A stretch of 64,000 bases of DNA from Chloroflexota bacterium (GTDB lineage: Bacteria; Chloroflexota; Limnocylindria; Limnocylindrales; CSP1-4), in contig BPIH01000003.1 of NCBI GenBank assembly GCA_026004015.1, positions 1 to 64,000 on the forward strand. The letters run 5' to 3'. The notes below the pieces were generated by a model, which did not search any database, was not told the DNA's origin, and was given only the letters and a program-made list of their open reading frames with translations. This document shows, piece after piece, positions 1-9,765 of the stretch. Within the stretch, counting starts at the first letter, position 1, and each line of letters opens with the position of its first letter. The translations under genes were made by a program, and so were the position numbers.

Positions 1-769
<769 letters not shown>

Positions 770-777
<8 letters not shown>

Positions 778-2335
778 CGGGTCGACCTCCGGCGGCCACC
801 GCTGCCGCCACGGCCTCGGGCGTCGCCGCCTCGGGGTGAGCGCCGCCCATGAGGAGACCGAGGAGCTCGGGGGTCGCCTCGGCGGGCTCGAGGATCCGGA
901 CGATCCGACCGCCGTACATGACGGCGATCCGGTCGCCGAGGGAGAGGGCCTCGTCGAGCTCCGTCGAGACGAGGAGGACGCCCGCCCCTTCGTCCCGCTT
1001 GGCGACGATCCGGCGGTGGATGTACTCGATGGAGCCGACGTCGAGGCCGCGGGTCGGTTGGGCCGCCACGAGGAGGACGACCGGGCGGCTGAACTCGCGG
1101 GCCACGATGACCTTCTGCTGGTTGCCGCCCGACAGGTTCGCCACGTCGTTGAAGATCGAGGGCGTCCGGATGTCGAACTCCTCGACGAGCTCCCTCGCCG
1201 TGGCGATGATCGACTCCCGGCGGAGGCGGAGTCCGTCGCTGAAGGGGCGGAGGTGGTACGTGTTGAGGACGAGGTTCTCGGCGACGGTGAAGCCCGGCAC
1301 GAGGCCGTCCTCGAGGCGGTCCTCCGGCACGTGCCCGACCCCGAGCTCGAAGATCCGCCGCGGGTCGAAACGGACGGCTCGCCCGGCGATCCGAACCTCC
1401 CCGGCGACGGGCGCTCGAAGCCCGGTGATCGCCTCGACGAGCTCGGTCTGGCCGTTCCCCTGCACTCCGGCGATGGCGACGATCTCGCCCGACCGGACGT
1501 CGAGGTCGAGGTCGCGGACGGCGAAGTGGCCACGGTCGTCCCGGACCGTCAGGCCGCGGATCTCGAGGACCGGCCCTCCCGGGCGGGCGGGGCCCTTCTC
1601 GACCTCGAGCTCCACCGGCCGGCCGACCATCATCCGGGCCAGGCTCTCGCGGGTCGCCTCGGCGGGCGTCGTCGTCCCCACGACCCGGCCTCGCCGGAGG
1701 ACGGTGATTCGATCGGCGATGGCGAGGACCTCGTTCAGCTTGTGGGTGATGAAGATGATCGACGTCCCGCTCGCCCGGAGCGAGCGCATGACGGCGAAGA
1801 GGTCGTCGGTCTCCTGGGGCGTCAGGACCGCCGTCGGCTCGTCGAGGATGAGGAGCCGCGACCGACGGTAGAGCATCTTGATGATCTCGACCCGCTGGCG
1901 GACCCCGACCGGCAGGTCCTCGACGACGGCATCGGGATCGACGGCGAGCCCGTGCTCGCGAGCGATCTCGACGACCCGGGCCCGGGCCGCTGCGCGATCG
2001 AGGAAGCCGAAGGGCCCCCGGGTCGATTCGATGCCGAGCATGACGTTCTCGGTCACCGTGAAGACGGGCACGAGCATGAAGTGCTGGTGGACCATGCCGA
2101 TCCCGGCGGCGATGGCGTCCCCCGGGTCGTGGAAGACGACCGGCCGCCCGTCGATCCGGATCTCGCCCTCGTCGGGCCGATAGAGGCCGTAGAGGACGTT
2201 CATGAGCGTCGTCTTGCCGGCCCCGTTCTCGCCGAGGAGGGCGTGGATCTCCCCGGGCCGCACGTCGAGGTCGATGGCCTCGTTGGCGACGACCCCCGGG
2301 AAGCGCTTCGTGATGCCTCGGAGCTCGAGCTCCAC
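770..2335 (-). CDS. BMP-family ABC transporter ATPase, duplicated domain
   Basis: Energises uptake through the adjacent permease. The 521 residues hold two ABC domains, as in NupO/YufO and sugar RbsA-type ATPases. Domain 1 has a good P-loop (GENGAGKTT, 35-43) and Walker B (LLILDEP, 161-167) but a degenerate signature (LPVGVRQR). Domain 2 has a P-loop lacking the lysine (GVQGNGQTEL, 290-299), a good signature (LSGGNQQK, 401-408) and the odd Walker B AAQPTRGLD. This asymmetry is normal for the family. It lies 78 bp after the binding-protein gene and overlaps the permease by 8 bp. Confidence 0.93.
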
Positions 2336-2413
2336 CGTGCCGGTCCTCCAGATACCGATCGGCGGCGCCTCGGACGGCGCCGCCGATCGGCGACGGTCGG
2401 TCGATGGCGGCCG

Positions 2414-3535
2414 CTACTTGGCGAAGTAGTCGGACACCTTCACCGTGCCGTCGATGATCGCCTGCCGGAGCGCCTCGACCTCGGCCTTCGTCTCGGCCGA
2501 GACCTGGCTGTCGTAATCGTGGAAGGGGGCGATGCCGACGCCGTCGTTGGCGAGGGTGCTGACGAAGACGGGCTGGACCGGCTGGCCCTTGAAGGCCCGC
2601 TCGATGGCGCCCTTCACCGAGACGTCGATCTTCTTGATGATGCTCGTCAGCATGTACTGCTTGTACTCGGGGACGGTGATCGTCCAGTCGACGTCGACCC
2701 CGAGGCCGACGGCCTGGGCGCCGGTCTCCTCGATGGCGGCGAAGGTCCCCTTCCCGATCGGGCCACCGACGGGGAGGATGACGTCGGCCCCTTCCTGGAG
2801 GAAGCCGAGGGTGAGGTTCTTCGCGTCGTCGGTGCTCTCGAAGTTCCCGGTGAAGGAGCCCGTCTTGGCGACCGGATCCCAGCCGAGGACGGTGACGTTC
2901 TTGCCCTTCTGCTTGTTGTAGTAGTTCGCTCCGGCGACGAAGCCGTCCATGAAGGCGGTCACCGGCGGGATGTTGATCCCGCCGAAGGTGGCGAGCTTGC
3001 CCGTCTTCGACCAGGCCGCCGAGACGTAGCCGGCGAGCATGGCCGCCTCGTCGGTGGCGTAGACGAGGCCCTCGATGTTCGGCACCGGCGGATCGTAGGC
3101 GAAGTCGACGATGGCGAAGCGGACGTTCGGGTTCGCCTCGGCGGCCGCCTTCGTGTCGTCGCCGAGGAGGAAGCCGACGGTGATGATGATGTCGCAGCCC
3201 TCGCTGATGAACTGCTGGATGTTCCGAGCGTAGTCCGTGCTCGCCCGCGACTCGAGGAACTTGACCTCGATCCCGAACTCGGCCTGGGCGTCCTGCATGC
3301 CCTTCCAGGCGTTCTGGTTGAAGCTCTTGTCGTCGATCCCGCCGGTGTCGCTGACCTGGCAGGCCTTGAAGGCGACGGCCGACGGCGAGGGCGACTCGGC
3401 CGGGGACGGAGAAGCCGCCGGCGTCGGTGTCGGTGAGGCGGCTGGCGAGGGGCTCGGTGAGGCGCCGCCACCGCAGGCCGCGGCCACCACGGCTGCGGCG
3501 CTGAGCAGGGCGACGAGGGTGCGTGGGATGCGCAC
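2414..3535 (-). CDS. BMP-family substrate-binding lipoprotein
   Basis: Extracellular binding lipoprotein for the adjacent importer (Bmp/Med/PnrA family, usually nucleosides or purines). I chose the GTG at 3535, giving 373 residues, because AGGAGGAG sits 6 nt upstream and the protein then begins with a clean lipoprotein signal: VRIPRTL, a hydrophobic run, and lipobox AAAC with Cys21. A Ser/Pro/Ala linker (about 22-55) precedes the periplasmic-binding fold, which opens with VSDTGGIDDKSFNQ, a hallmark of the family. A longer upstream reading frame exists but lacks a signal peptide at its start. A purine/nucleoside substrate would suit the purine genes in this window, but that is inference. Confidence 0.92.
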   Translation of the reverse strand: MRIPRTLVALLSAAAVVAAACGGGASPSPSPAASPTPTPAASPSPAESPSPSAVAFKACQVSDTGGIDDKSFNQNAWKGMQDAQAEFGIEVKFLESRASTDYARNIQQFISEGCDIIITVGFLLGDDTKAAAEANPNVRFAIVDFAYDPPVPNIEGLVYATDEAAMLAGYVSAAWSKTGKLATFGGINIPPVTAFMDGFVAGANYYNKQKGKNVTVLGWDPVAKTGSFTGNFESTDDAKNLTLGFLQEGADVILPVGGPIGKGTFAAIEETGAQAVGLGVDVDWTITVPEYKQYMLTSIIKKIDVSVKGAIERAFKGQPVQPVFVSTLANDGVGIAPFHDYDSQVSAETKAEVEALRQAIIDGTVKVSDYFAK

Positions 3536-3845
3536 GGTCTTCTCCTCCTGCGTGTACGACGCTGCGAATGCGTCGATTCTCGTTCCGGCAGACTGCCGGT
3601 TCTGGCGTCGGGCGGACACCCGACCTGGCTGCGGTCCGGCCGCTCGGCCGATCGGCGCGCCCGGCAACGCGCCTTCCCAGCTCCGAGCGGTGCTCGACCC
3701 GGACTCCGCGTCAACCCTCCTCCCGGGTTCCGGGCGAAGTATGCACGTCCGCGGGTCGCCGTGCAATCATGAGCCAGCGTCGAGCCACCGCCGAGTCCTC
3801 GCCGAGCTCGACCCGTCCGCCGCCACCCTCCTCCACGACCCCTCG
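3536..3845. other. Divergent intergenic region with a CCGGCAG inverted repeat
   Basis: This 310-bp gap separates the leftward importer operon from the rightward CoA-binding gene, so it should carry both promoters. A perfect inverted repeat, CCGGCAG-A-CTGCCGG, lies at 3585-3599, 50-64 bp before the binding-protein start, where an operator could sit. No convincing -35/-10 pair was found for either gene. Confidence 0.5.
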
Positions 3846-4355
3846 ATGGACGACCGAACCGAACGAGGCCCCATCGACACCGGCGACCGCGACCGCGTCC
3901 GCGCCTTCCTCGACCTCGCCGAGGGGCGCGGCCCCGTCCCGGTCCTCGACGATGCCGGCATCGCCCGCCTCCTCCAGTCGGCGCGCCGGATCGCCATCGT
4001 GGGCGCCTCGTCGCGACCGGGCCGGCCCTCGCACGGGGTCATGGCGACCCTCCTCGCCGCCGGCTACGAGTGCGTCCCCGTGAACCCGAACGAAGGCGAG
4101 GTCCTCGGCCGCCGAGCCTATCCGACCCTCGCCGCCGCGGTGTCTACCGAGGGCCCCATCGACATCGTCGACGTCTTCCGACGGCTCGAGTTCTGCCGCG
4201 AGCACGCCCGGGAGGCGGTGGCCGTCGGGGCCCGCTGCCTCTGGCTTCAGTACGGGCTCGTCGACTGGGAAGCGGCACGGATCGCCCACGACGGGGGGCT
4301 GGCCGTCGTCATGGACCGCTGCACGGCGGTCGAGGTCCGGCGGCTGCGGGGCTGA
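3846..4355 (+). CDS. CoA-binding domain protein (YccU-like)
   Basis: A single Rossmann-fold CoA_binding_2 protein of 169 residues. Function in this family is not established; some members bind CoA or are S-modified. The start ATG at 3846 gives MDDRTERG. The nucleotide-binding segment is RIAIVGASSRPGRPSHGV near residues 47-64, and the conserved Cys occurs in MDRCTAVE close to the C terminus. An open frame continues far upstream on this strand, but that part is a shadow of the binding-protein gene. It is one of the few plus-strand genes in the first 16 kb. Confidence 0.85.
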   Translation: MDDRTERGPIDTGDRDRVRAFLDLAEGRGPVPVLDDAGIARLLQSARRIAIVGASSRPGRPSHGVMATLLAAGYECVPVNPNEGEVLGRRAYPTLAAAVSTEGPIDIVDVFRRLEFCREHAREAVAVGARCLWLQYGLVDWEAARIAHDGGLAVVMDRCTAVEVRRLRG

Positions 4356-4381
4356 TTCGCGCGAGGTCGGACGACTCCCCG

Positions 4382-4738
4382 TCAGCCGACGAGGAGGCCC
4401 ACGACGACGAGGATCCCCCCGGCGACGGCGATCCCGGCCCCGATGGCCGCCTGCCGCCGGAGGATGGCCATGGCCACCGAGGCTCCCGTCCGGGCATCGT
4501 TGCGGACGCCGCCCCGCCAGGCTTCGTAGCGAGCGATGTTCTCGTCCTGGGCGCGAAGCTCCTTATAGCGAGCCCACGGGCCCCGGGCCCGGCGGAGACC
4601 GACGACGACGAGGACGACGCCGACGGCGACGAGGAGGACCCGGTCGTGCTCACGGCGATGGCTCGGCGCCCGGATCGGCCGCTGCCGGGTCGGTCGGCCC
4701 CTGGTCGGCCGCTGCCGGGCCGGTCGGCCCCTGGGCAC
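4382..4738 (-). CDS. Small membrane protein, uncertain start
   Basis: Not recognised. The part after residue 30 looks like a real protein: a hydrophobic stretch (VLLVAVGVVLVVVGL), a charged middle (ARYKELRAQDENIARYEAWRG), and a second hydrophobic stretch at the C terminus ending VVVGLLVG. The only available start is GTG at 4738, which makes the first 25 residues an Arg/Pro repeat encoded inside the 30-bp tandem repeat of gatB, overlapping gatB by 89 bp. Either the true start is obscured by an indel, or the gene begins within gatB. Two-helix topology is predicted by eye only. Confidence 0.55.
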   Translation of the reverse strand: MPRGRPARQRPTRGRPTRQRPIRAPSHRREHDRVLLVAVGVVLVVVGLRRARGPWARYKELRAQDENIARYEAWRGGVRNDARTGASVAMAILRRQAAIGAGIAVAGGILVVVGLLVG

Positions 4739-6227
4739 CGTCGGCCTGCCCGAGGCGCGACCGGATCGCCGCCTCGGCCCGAGCGGCGTTCGCCTGACCC
4801 CGGGTCGCCTTCATGACCTGGCCGACGAGGAAGCGGACCGCCTGGTCCTTGCCGGAGCGGACGTCGGCGACGGCGGCGGGGTTGGCGGCGAGGACCTCGT
4901 CGACGATCCGCTCGATGGCGGCCGCGTCGTCGATGCGCTCGTAGCCGGCGGCGAGGGTCTCCACCGCCTCGCCTCCCTCGAGGTGCGCGGCGAGGATCGC
5001 CTTGGCGTTGGCGAGGGTCAGCCGTCCCGCCTCGACGAGGGCGATGAGCCTGGCGAGCTCCGGCCCCAGGCGGGCCGGGGCGAGACGCTCGGCGGGGACG
5101 CTGCCGCCCTTCCGGTGGCGGAGGTACTCGCCGGTGACCCAGTTCGCGGCCGCCTTCGGCGGGCTGCCGGCGGCGAGGAGGGTCTCGAAGAGGGCCGTCG
5201 CCTCGAGATCGCCGACGATGACCGCCGCGTCGGCCGGCGGGAGACCGAGGACGTCCCGGTAGCGGGCTCGGCGGGCCGCCGGGAGCTCGGGCAGTTCGGT
5301 CCGGATCGCCTCGAGCCAGGCGGGATCGATCCGGAGGGGCGGCAGGTCCGGCTCGGGGAAGTACCGGTAGTCGTCCTCGGATTCCTTGACCCGCATGACG
5401 TACGTCAGGCCGCGGTTCTCGTCCCAGCCCCGGGTCTCCTGGCGGAGGGGCTCGCCGGCCTCGAGGGCGGCGACCTGACGCTCGATCTCGTGGGCGATGG
5501 CTCGCTCGACGGAGCGGAAGGAGTTCATGTTCTTGATCTCGATCCGGGTCCCGAGCTCGGTCGAGCCGCGGGGTCGGACCGAGACGTTCGCTTCGACCCG
5601 CAGCTGGCCGCGCTCCATGTCGGCGTCCGAGGCACCGATGGTCCGGAGGAGGAGCTGGAGCTCCTCGGCGTAGCGCCGGGCGCCCTCGGCGGTCCGGATG
5701 TCGGGCTCGGTGACGATCTCCATGAGCGGCGCCCCCGAGCGGTTGAAGTCGACGAGGCTGACGGCCCGCCCGTCGAGATCGGCGTGGACGAGCTTCGCCG
5801 TGTCCTCCTCGAGGTGGGCCCGCCGGATCCGAACGGTGAGCGGTCCCTCGCTCGTCTCGACGACGAGGCGGCCGTCGGCGGCGAGGGGGATCTGGTACTG
5901 GCTGATCTGGTAGCCCTTCGGCAGGTCGGGGTAGAAGTAGTTCTTCCGATCCCAGCGGGTGACGGCGGGGATGGTCGCCCCGATGGCGAGGCCGACCCGG
6001 AGGACGTGCTCGACGGCCCGTCGGTTGAGGACCGGCAGGACCCCCGGCAGGCCGAGGCAGACCGGGCAGACGAGGCTGTTCGGCGGGGCGCCGTCGTAGT
6101 CGGCCCGGCAGCGGCAGAAGAGCTTGCTGGCCGTCTTCGGCTGGCAGTGGACCTCGATGCCGATGACCGCCTCGTACCGCTCGAGGGCCGGCGAGGCGGC
6201 TCGGCGAGCCCCCGTGGCGACCGTCAC
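4650..6227 (-). CDS. gatB: Aspartyl/glutamyl-tRNA(Asn/Gln) amidotransferase subunit B
   Basis: Subunit B of GatCAB, which binds the mischarged tRNA and carries the kinase site that activates Glu/Asp before amidation. GTG at 6227 is chosen because GGAGG lies 8 nt upstream; this gives 525 residues. The catalytic cradle opens IGIEVHCQ; a Cys4 zinc knob follows (CRCRADY...LVCPVCLG); DFNRSGAPLMEIVTEPD is present, and the C-terminal YqeY-like tail domain ends near VKATRGQANA. The last 45 residues are an unusual Pro/Ala-rich extension with two copies of QGPT(G/D)PAAAD. It sits with gatA and gatC but is separated from gatA by two other genes. Confidence 0.96.
   Translation of the reverse strand: MTVATGARRAASPALERYEAVIGIEVHCQPKTASKLFCRCRADYDGAPPNSLVCPVCLGLPGVLPVLNRRAVEHVLRVGLAIGATIPAVTRWDRKNYFYPDLPKGYQISQYQIPLAADGRLVVETSEGPLTVRIRRAHLEEDTAKLVHADLDGRAVSLVDFNRSGAPLMEIVTEPDIRTAEGARRYAEELQLLLRTIGASDADMERGQLRVEANVSVRPRGSTELGTRIEIKNMNSFRSVERAIAHEIERQVAALEAGEPLRQETRGWDENRGLTYVMRVKESEDDYRYFPEPDLPPLRIDPAWLEAIRTELPELPAARRARYRDVLGLPPADAAVIVGDLEATALFETLLAAGSPPKAAANWVTGEYLRHRKGGSVPAERLAPARLGPELARLIALVEAGRLTLANAKAILAAHLEGGEAVETLAAGYERIDDAAAIERIVDEVLAANPAAVADVRSGKDQAVRFLVGQVMKATRGQANAARAEAAIRSRLGQADGAQGPTGPAAADQGPTDPAAADPGAEPSP
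4681..4740. repeat. Two-copy 30-bp tandem repeat inside gatB 3' end
   Basis: Positions 4681-4710 and 4711-4740 are near-identical 30-bp units beginning gctgccggg. They encode a 10-residue repeat in the C-terminal tail of GatB. Thirty bp keeps the frame, so copy number could vary without breaking the gene. Confidence 0.85.
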
Positions 6228-6279
6228 GGCAGCCACCTCCGACCCGAGGTGGGGTTTCCCTGCGCCGATCCGCCGCCGG

Positions 6280-6537
6280 TCATCGCCCCAACCCCACGCT
6301 GACGAGGAAGAGACCGTAGCCGGCGACGAGGAGCCAGCCGACGGCGAGGATCGTCCCCCGGACGAAGCGCCGCACCCGCGACCGGGCGACGAGGGGTCGG
6401 CCGGCCTCGATGGCCGCCCGGGTCGGTTCCCCGGCATGGGCGAGGGGAGCGAGGGCCGAACGGCTCGCCCCGTAGCCGCGGCCGAGACCGACGAGGACGA
6501 GGACGAGCCCGGAGCCGGTCAGGATCGCCTCGATCAT
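6280..6537 (-). CDS. Small two-helix membrane protein
   Basis: Not recognised; 85 residues. The start ATG at 6537 overlaps the stop of the aminotransferase gene as ATGA, the junction style used throughout this window, which supports the gene being real. The sequence has an N-terminal hydrophobic segment (GSGLVLVLVGLG), a short Arg-rich loop (RSRVRRFVRG), and a second hydrophobic segment (ILAVGWLLVAGYGLFLVSVGL). By eye it is a hairpin of two membrane helices. It lies between the aminotransferase and gatB in the gat operon; no role can be given. Confidence 0.7.
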   Translation of the reverse strand: MIEAILTGSGLVLVLVGLGRGYGASRSALAPLAHAGEPTRAAIEAGRPLVARSRVRRFVRGTILAVGWLLVAGYGLFLVSVGLGR

Positions 6538-7811
6538 CGGCCGTCCCCGTCCGCGCGCCGGCGGGCGACGAAGCGCTCGATCCGCCGGAGCGCTTCCTCG
6601 ATCTTGTCGTAGGCGGTCGCGTAGCACATCCGAACGTGGCCCTCCCCGGAGGGACCGAAGGCGTTGCCCGGTACGACGGCGACGCCCTCTTCGCGGAGGA
6701 GCTGCTCGGTGAAGGTGTCCGAGTCGAGGCCGGTGCTCGTGATCTTCGGGAAGGCGTAGAAGGCTCCTCGGGGCTCGAAGGTCGGCAGGCCGATCCGGTT
6801 CAAGCCCTCGATGAGGAGCCGGCGGCGGCGGTCGTACTCGGCGACCATCCGGCGGACGTCGTCCTCCCCGGTTCGAAGGGCGACGAGGGCGGCGTCCTGG
6901 GCGACGGTCGGGGCCGACATGATGGCGTACTGGTGGACCTTGACGATCCCTTCGACGAGCTCGGCCGGGGCGGCGAGCCAGCCGATCCGCCAGCCGGTCA
7001 TGGCGTACGCCTTCGAGAAGCCACCGACGAGGATCGTCCGCTCCCGCATGCCCGGCAGGGCGCTCATCGGCCGATGGACGTAGGAACCGTAGGCGAGGCG
7101 GTCGTAGATCTCGTCGCTGACGACGAGGAGGTCGTGCCGAACGGCGATCTCGGCCAGGGCAGCCTGGGTGTCGGGCGGGAGGACGGCTCCCGTCGGGTTG
7201 CAGGGGTAGCCGAGGAAGAGGATCTTCGTCCGGGGCGTGATGGCCGCCTCGACTCGCTCGGGATCGAGGGCGAAGTCGTCCTCGAAGCGGGTCGGGACGA
7301 AGCGGACGACCCCACCGGCGAAGACGACGGCCGGGGCGTAGGCGACGTAGGACGGCTCGTGGAGGATGACTTCGTCGCCGGGATCGCAGGTCGCCCGGAT
7401 GGCGACGTCGACGGCCTCAGAAGCGCCGACGGTGACGAGGAGCTCCCGCTCGGGATCGTACCGGAGCCCGTAGTGGCCTTCGAGGTGCTCGGCGAGGGCG
7501 ACCCGGAGCTCGAGGGTCCCGTAGTTGCTCGTGTAGTGGGTTCGCCCCCGCCGGAGGGCCTCGACCCCGGCCTCGACGACCTGGGGCGGCGTGTCGAAGT
7601 CGGGTTCGCCGACGCCGAGGCTGATGACGTCGGTCATCGTGGCCGCGATGTCGAAGAAGCGGCGGATCCCCGACGGCGGCACGGCTCGAACCCGGGCGGC
7701 GAGGGCTCGCTCCCGGAGGGGCGGCCGCGATGGCGTGGCGGGCAGCGGGGCGATCGGCGGGTCGGCCGCTCGTTCGGCTGTCCGTTCCTCGATCCGCCTC
7801 TCCACCGTCAT
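6534..7811 (-). CDS. PLP-dependent class I/II aminotransferase
   Basis: Fold-type I aminotransferase of the aspartate/AlaT-like subgroup; 425 residues from the ATG at 7811 (AGGAGGG just upstream). Residues 1-35 are a poorly conserved extension. Diagnostic motifs are all present: GVGEPDFDTP (66-75), YPCNPTG (202-208), SDEIYDRL (232-239), and the PLP lysine in GGFSKAYAMTGWR (Lys267). The amino-acid substrate cannot be decided from sequence. It is placed between gatA and the small membrane protein in one transcription unit, an arrangement that suggests co-expression with tRNA-dependent Asn/Gln formation but does not prove a functional link. Confidence 0.93.
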   Translation of the reverse strand: MTVERRIEERTAERAADPPIAPLPATPSRPPLRERALAARVRAVPPSGIRRFFDIAATMTDVISLGVGEPDFDTPPQVVEAGVEALRRGRTHYTSNYGTLELRVALAEHLEGHYGLRYDPERELLVTVGASEAVDVAIRATCDPGDEVILHEPSYVAYAPAVVFAGGVVRFVPTRFEDDFALDPERVEAAITPRTKILFLGYPCNPTGAVLPPDTQAALAEIAVRHDLLVVSDEIYDRLAYGSYVHRPMSALPGMRERTILVGGFSKAYAMTGWRIGWLAAPAELVEGIVKVHQYAIMSAPTVAQDAALVALRTGEDDVRRMVAEYDRRRRLLIEGLNRIGLPTFEPRGAFYAFPKITSTGLDSDTFTEQLLREEGVAVVPGNAFGPSGEGHVRMCYATAYDKIEEALRRIERFVARRRADGDGR

Positions 7812-7828
7812 CGTCCCTCCTCCCGTCG

Positions 7829-9457
7829 TCACGCCGTCGCCGCGGCCGCCGCCCGAGCCAGGGCGAGGCGCTCGGCCGGGGTCGGCGTGGCCGGATCGTC
7901 GAGGGCCGCCAGGTCGCTCGGCTCGAGCCGCCGCCAGGGAGCGTCGGCGGTGATCGCCTCGTAGGCCCGACCGAGCCGCAGGAGGGTGAGCTCGCTCCAG
8001 GGCGGCCCGATGAGCTGGAGGCCGACCGGCAGGCCCTCGGACAGCCCGCAGGGGACGGAGAGGCCGGGCAGCCCGGCCATGTTCACCGGCAGGGTGCAGG
8101 CGTCGGAGAGGTACATGGCGACGGGATCGGCGAGCTTTGCCCCGAGGGGGAAGGCGACGGTCGGGCTCGTCGGGGCGACGATGGCCTCGAAGCCGGCTGC
8201 GAAGACCCGGTCGAAGTCGGCCTTGATGAGGGTCCGGACCTTCTGCGCCTTCAGGTAGTAGGCGTCGTAGTAGCCGGCCGAGAGGGCGTACGTGCCGAGC
8301 ATGATCCGGCGCTTCACCTCGGCCCCGAAGCCCTCGCCCCGGGTCCGCTTGTAGTCGGCGACGTAGTCGCGTCCATCGCCGAGGCGGGGGCCGAAGCGGA
8401 CGCCGTCGTAGCGGGCGAGGTTCGCCGAGGCCTCGGCCGGGGCGACGATGTAGTAGCTGGCGAGGCCGTACTCGGTGTGGGGGAGGCTGACCTCCTCGAT
8501 GACGGCCCCGGCCGCTTCGAGGGCGGCGACGGCTTCGCGAACCCGCGCTTCGACGCCGGGCTCCATGCCGGGCACGAAGTACTCCCGGGGAAGGGCGAGC
8601 CGGCGGCCGCGGAGCCAGTCGGCCGCCCCGCCATCGTCGGGGAGGGCGAGGAGCTCGTCGGGGACGGAGACCGGGGCCGAGGTCGAGTCGCGCTCGTCGC
8701 GCCCCGCGACGGCGTGGAGGAGGACGGCGGCATCGGCGACGCTCCGGCCGAAGGGGCCGATCTGGTCGAGGGAGCTGGCGAAGGCGACGATTCCGTAGCG
8801 GCTGACCCGCCCGTACGTCGGCTTGAGCCCGACGATGCCGCACAGGGAGGCCGGCTGACGGATGGAGCCGCCAGTGTCGGTGCCGATGGCGGCCGGCACG
8901 TGGTAGGCCGCCACCGCCGCCGCCGAACCGCCGCTGCTGCCGCCCGGCACGCGGTCGAGGGCCCACGGGTTCGCCGTCGGCCCGTAGGCCGAGTGCTCGG
9001 TCGAGCTCCCCATGGCGAACTCGTCCATGTTCGTCTTGCCGAGGATGACGGCACCGACGGCCCGGAGGCGCTCGGTGATGTGGGCGTCGTAGGGGGCCCG
9101 GTAGCCGGCGAGAATCCGCGAGCCGGCCGTGCAGGGGCCGCCCCGGACGGAGACGAGGTCCTTAAGCCCGACCGGGATGCCGAGGAGCGGATGGCAGGCA
9201 GCGAGGGCCTCAGAACCGCTGCGGCGGGCCTCGGCGAGCCGCCGGTCGGCCTCGCCGGCGGCGGTCAGGGCGGCCTCCCGGTCGAGGTGGAGCCAGGCGT
9301 TCAGGGCCCGGTTCTGCCGCTCGGCCCGCTCGAGATGGGCGAGGGCGACCTGCGTGGCGGTCACCTCGCCTCGGCGGAGGAGCGCCCCGAGCTCGCCGAC
9401 GCCGAGGCGGGTCAGCTCTTCGTCGGCGCCCGACGGGGCCGGCCGGATGCCGCTCAC
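7829..9457 (-). CDS. gatA: Aspartyl/glutamyl-tRNA(Asn/Gln) amidotransferase subunit A
   Basis: Amidase subunit of GatCAB; releases ammonia from glutamine and channels it to GatB. GTG at 9457 overlaps the gatC stop as GTGA and gives 542 residues. The Ser-cisSer-Lys triad is readable with the expected spacing: Lys99 in GIPVGLKD, Ser174 in PGGSSGGS and the nucleophile Ser198 in GTDTGGS. The length exceeds the usual 480-500 because of a short N-terminal lead and an Ala-rich tail. It is followed 17 bp later by the aminotransferase. Confidence 0.97.
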   Translation of the reverse strand: MSGIRPAPSGADEELTRLGVGELGALLRRGEVTATQVALAHLERAERQNRALNAWLHLDREAALTAAGEADRRLAEARRSGSEALAACHPLLGIPVGLKDLVSVRGGPCTAGSRILAGYRAPYDAHITERLRAVGAVILGKTNMDEFAMGSSTEHSAYGPTANPWALDRVPGGSSGGSAAAVAAYHVPAAIGTDTGGSIRQPASLCGIVGLKPTYGRVSRYGIVAFASSLDQIGPFGRSVADAAVLLHAVAGRDERDSTSAPVSVPDELLALPDDGGAADWLRGRRLALPREYFVPGMEPGVEARVREAVAALEAAGAVIEEVSLPHTEYGLASYYIVAPAEASANLARYDGVRFGPRLGDGRDYVADYKRTRGEGFGAEVKRRIMLGTYALSAGYYDAYYLKAQKVRTLIKADFDRVFAAGFEAIVAPTSPTVAFPLGAKLADPVAMYLSDACTLPVNMAGLPGLSVPCGLSEGLPVGLQLIGPPWSELTLLRLGRAYEAITADAPWRRLEPSDLAALDDPATPTPAERLALARAAAAATA

Positions 9458-9765
9458 CGGCCCGTGGCGTCCGGGGCCGCCAGGATCGCCGGGACGACGA
9501 TGAAGTCGTCGGCGACGTCGGCCGCGTTGGCGAGGACGTCGGTGACCGGCAACGAGGGACCGGGCTCGTCGTCGCGGAGGATGTTCTCGAGCTCGATGGT
9601 CTGGGCCGTCGGCGGGATGACGTCGGTGTCGAGGCGGGCGAGAACGGCGTACTGCTCGAGGATGTGGTTGAGCTCCGTCTCGAGGCGGCTCAGCTCGTCC
9701 TCGCTCAGGCCGAGGCGGGCCAGGTGGGCGACGTGCTCGACGTCGGCGCGGGAGAGGGCAGCCAT
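9454..9765 (-). CDS. gatC: Aspartyl/glutamyl-tRNA(Asn/Gln) amidotransferase subunit C
   Basis: The 103-residue belt subunit that stabilises the GatA-GatB complex. It starts at ATG 9765 with MAALSRADVEHVAHLARLGL, the typical GatC opening, and keeps the region T(D)VIPP near residue 48 and LRDDEPGPSL near 63-72. It is first in the gatC-gatA-aminotransferase-membrane protein-gatB unit; the start codon of gatA lies inside its stop. The upstream region carries a run of regularly spaced dyads (9889-10113) that may control it. Confidence 0.95.
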   Translation of the reverse strand: MAALSRADVEHVAHLARLGLSEDELSRLETELNHILEQYAVLARLDTDVIPPTAQTIELENILRDDEPGPSLPVTDVLANAADVADDFIVVPAILAAPDATGR

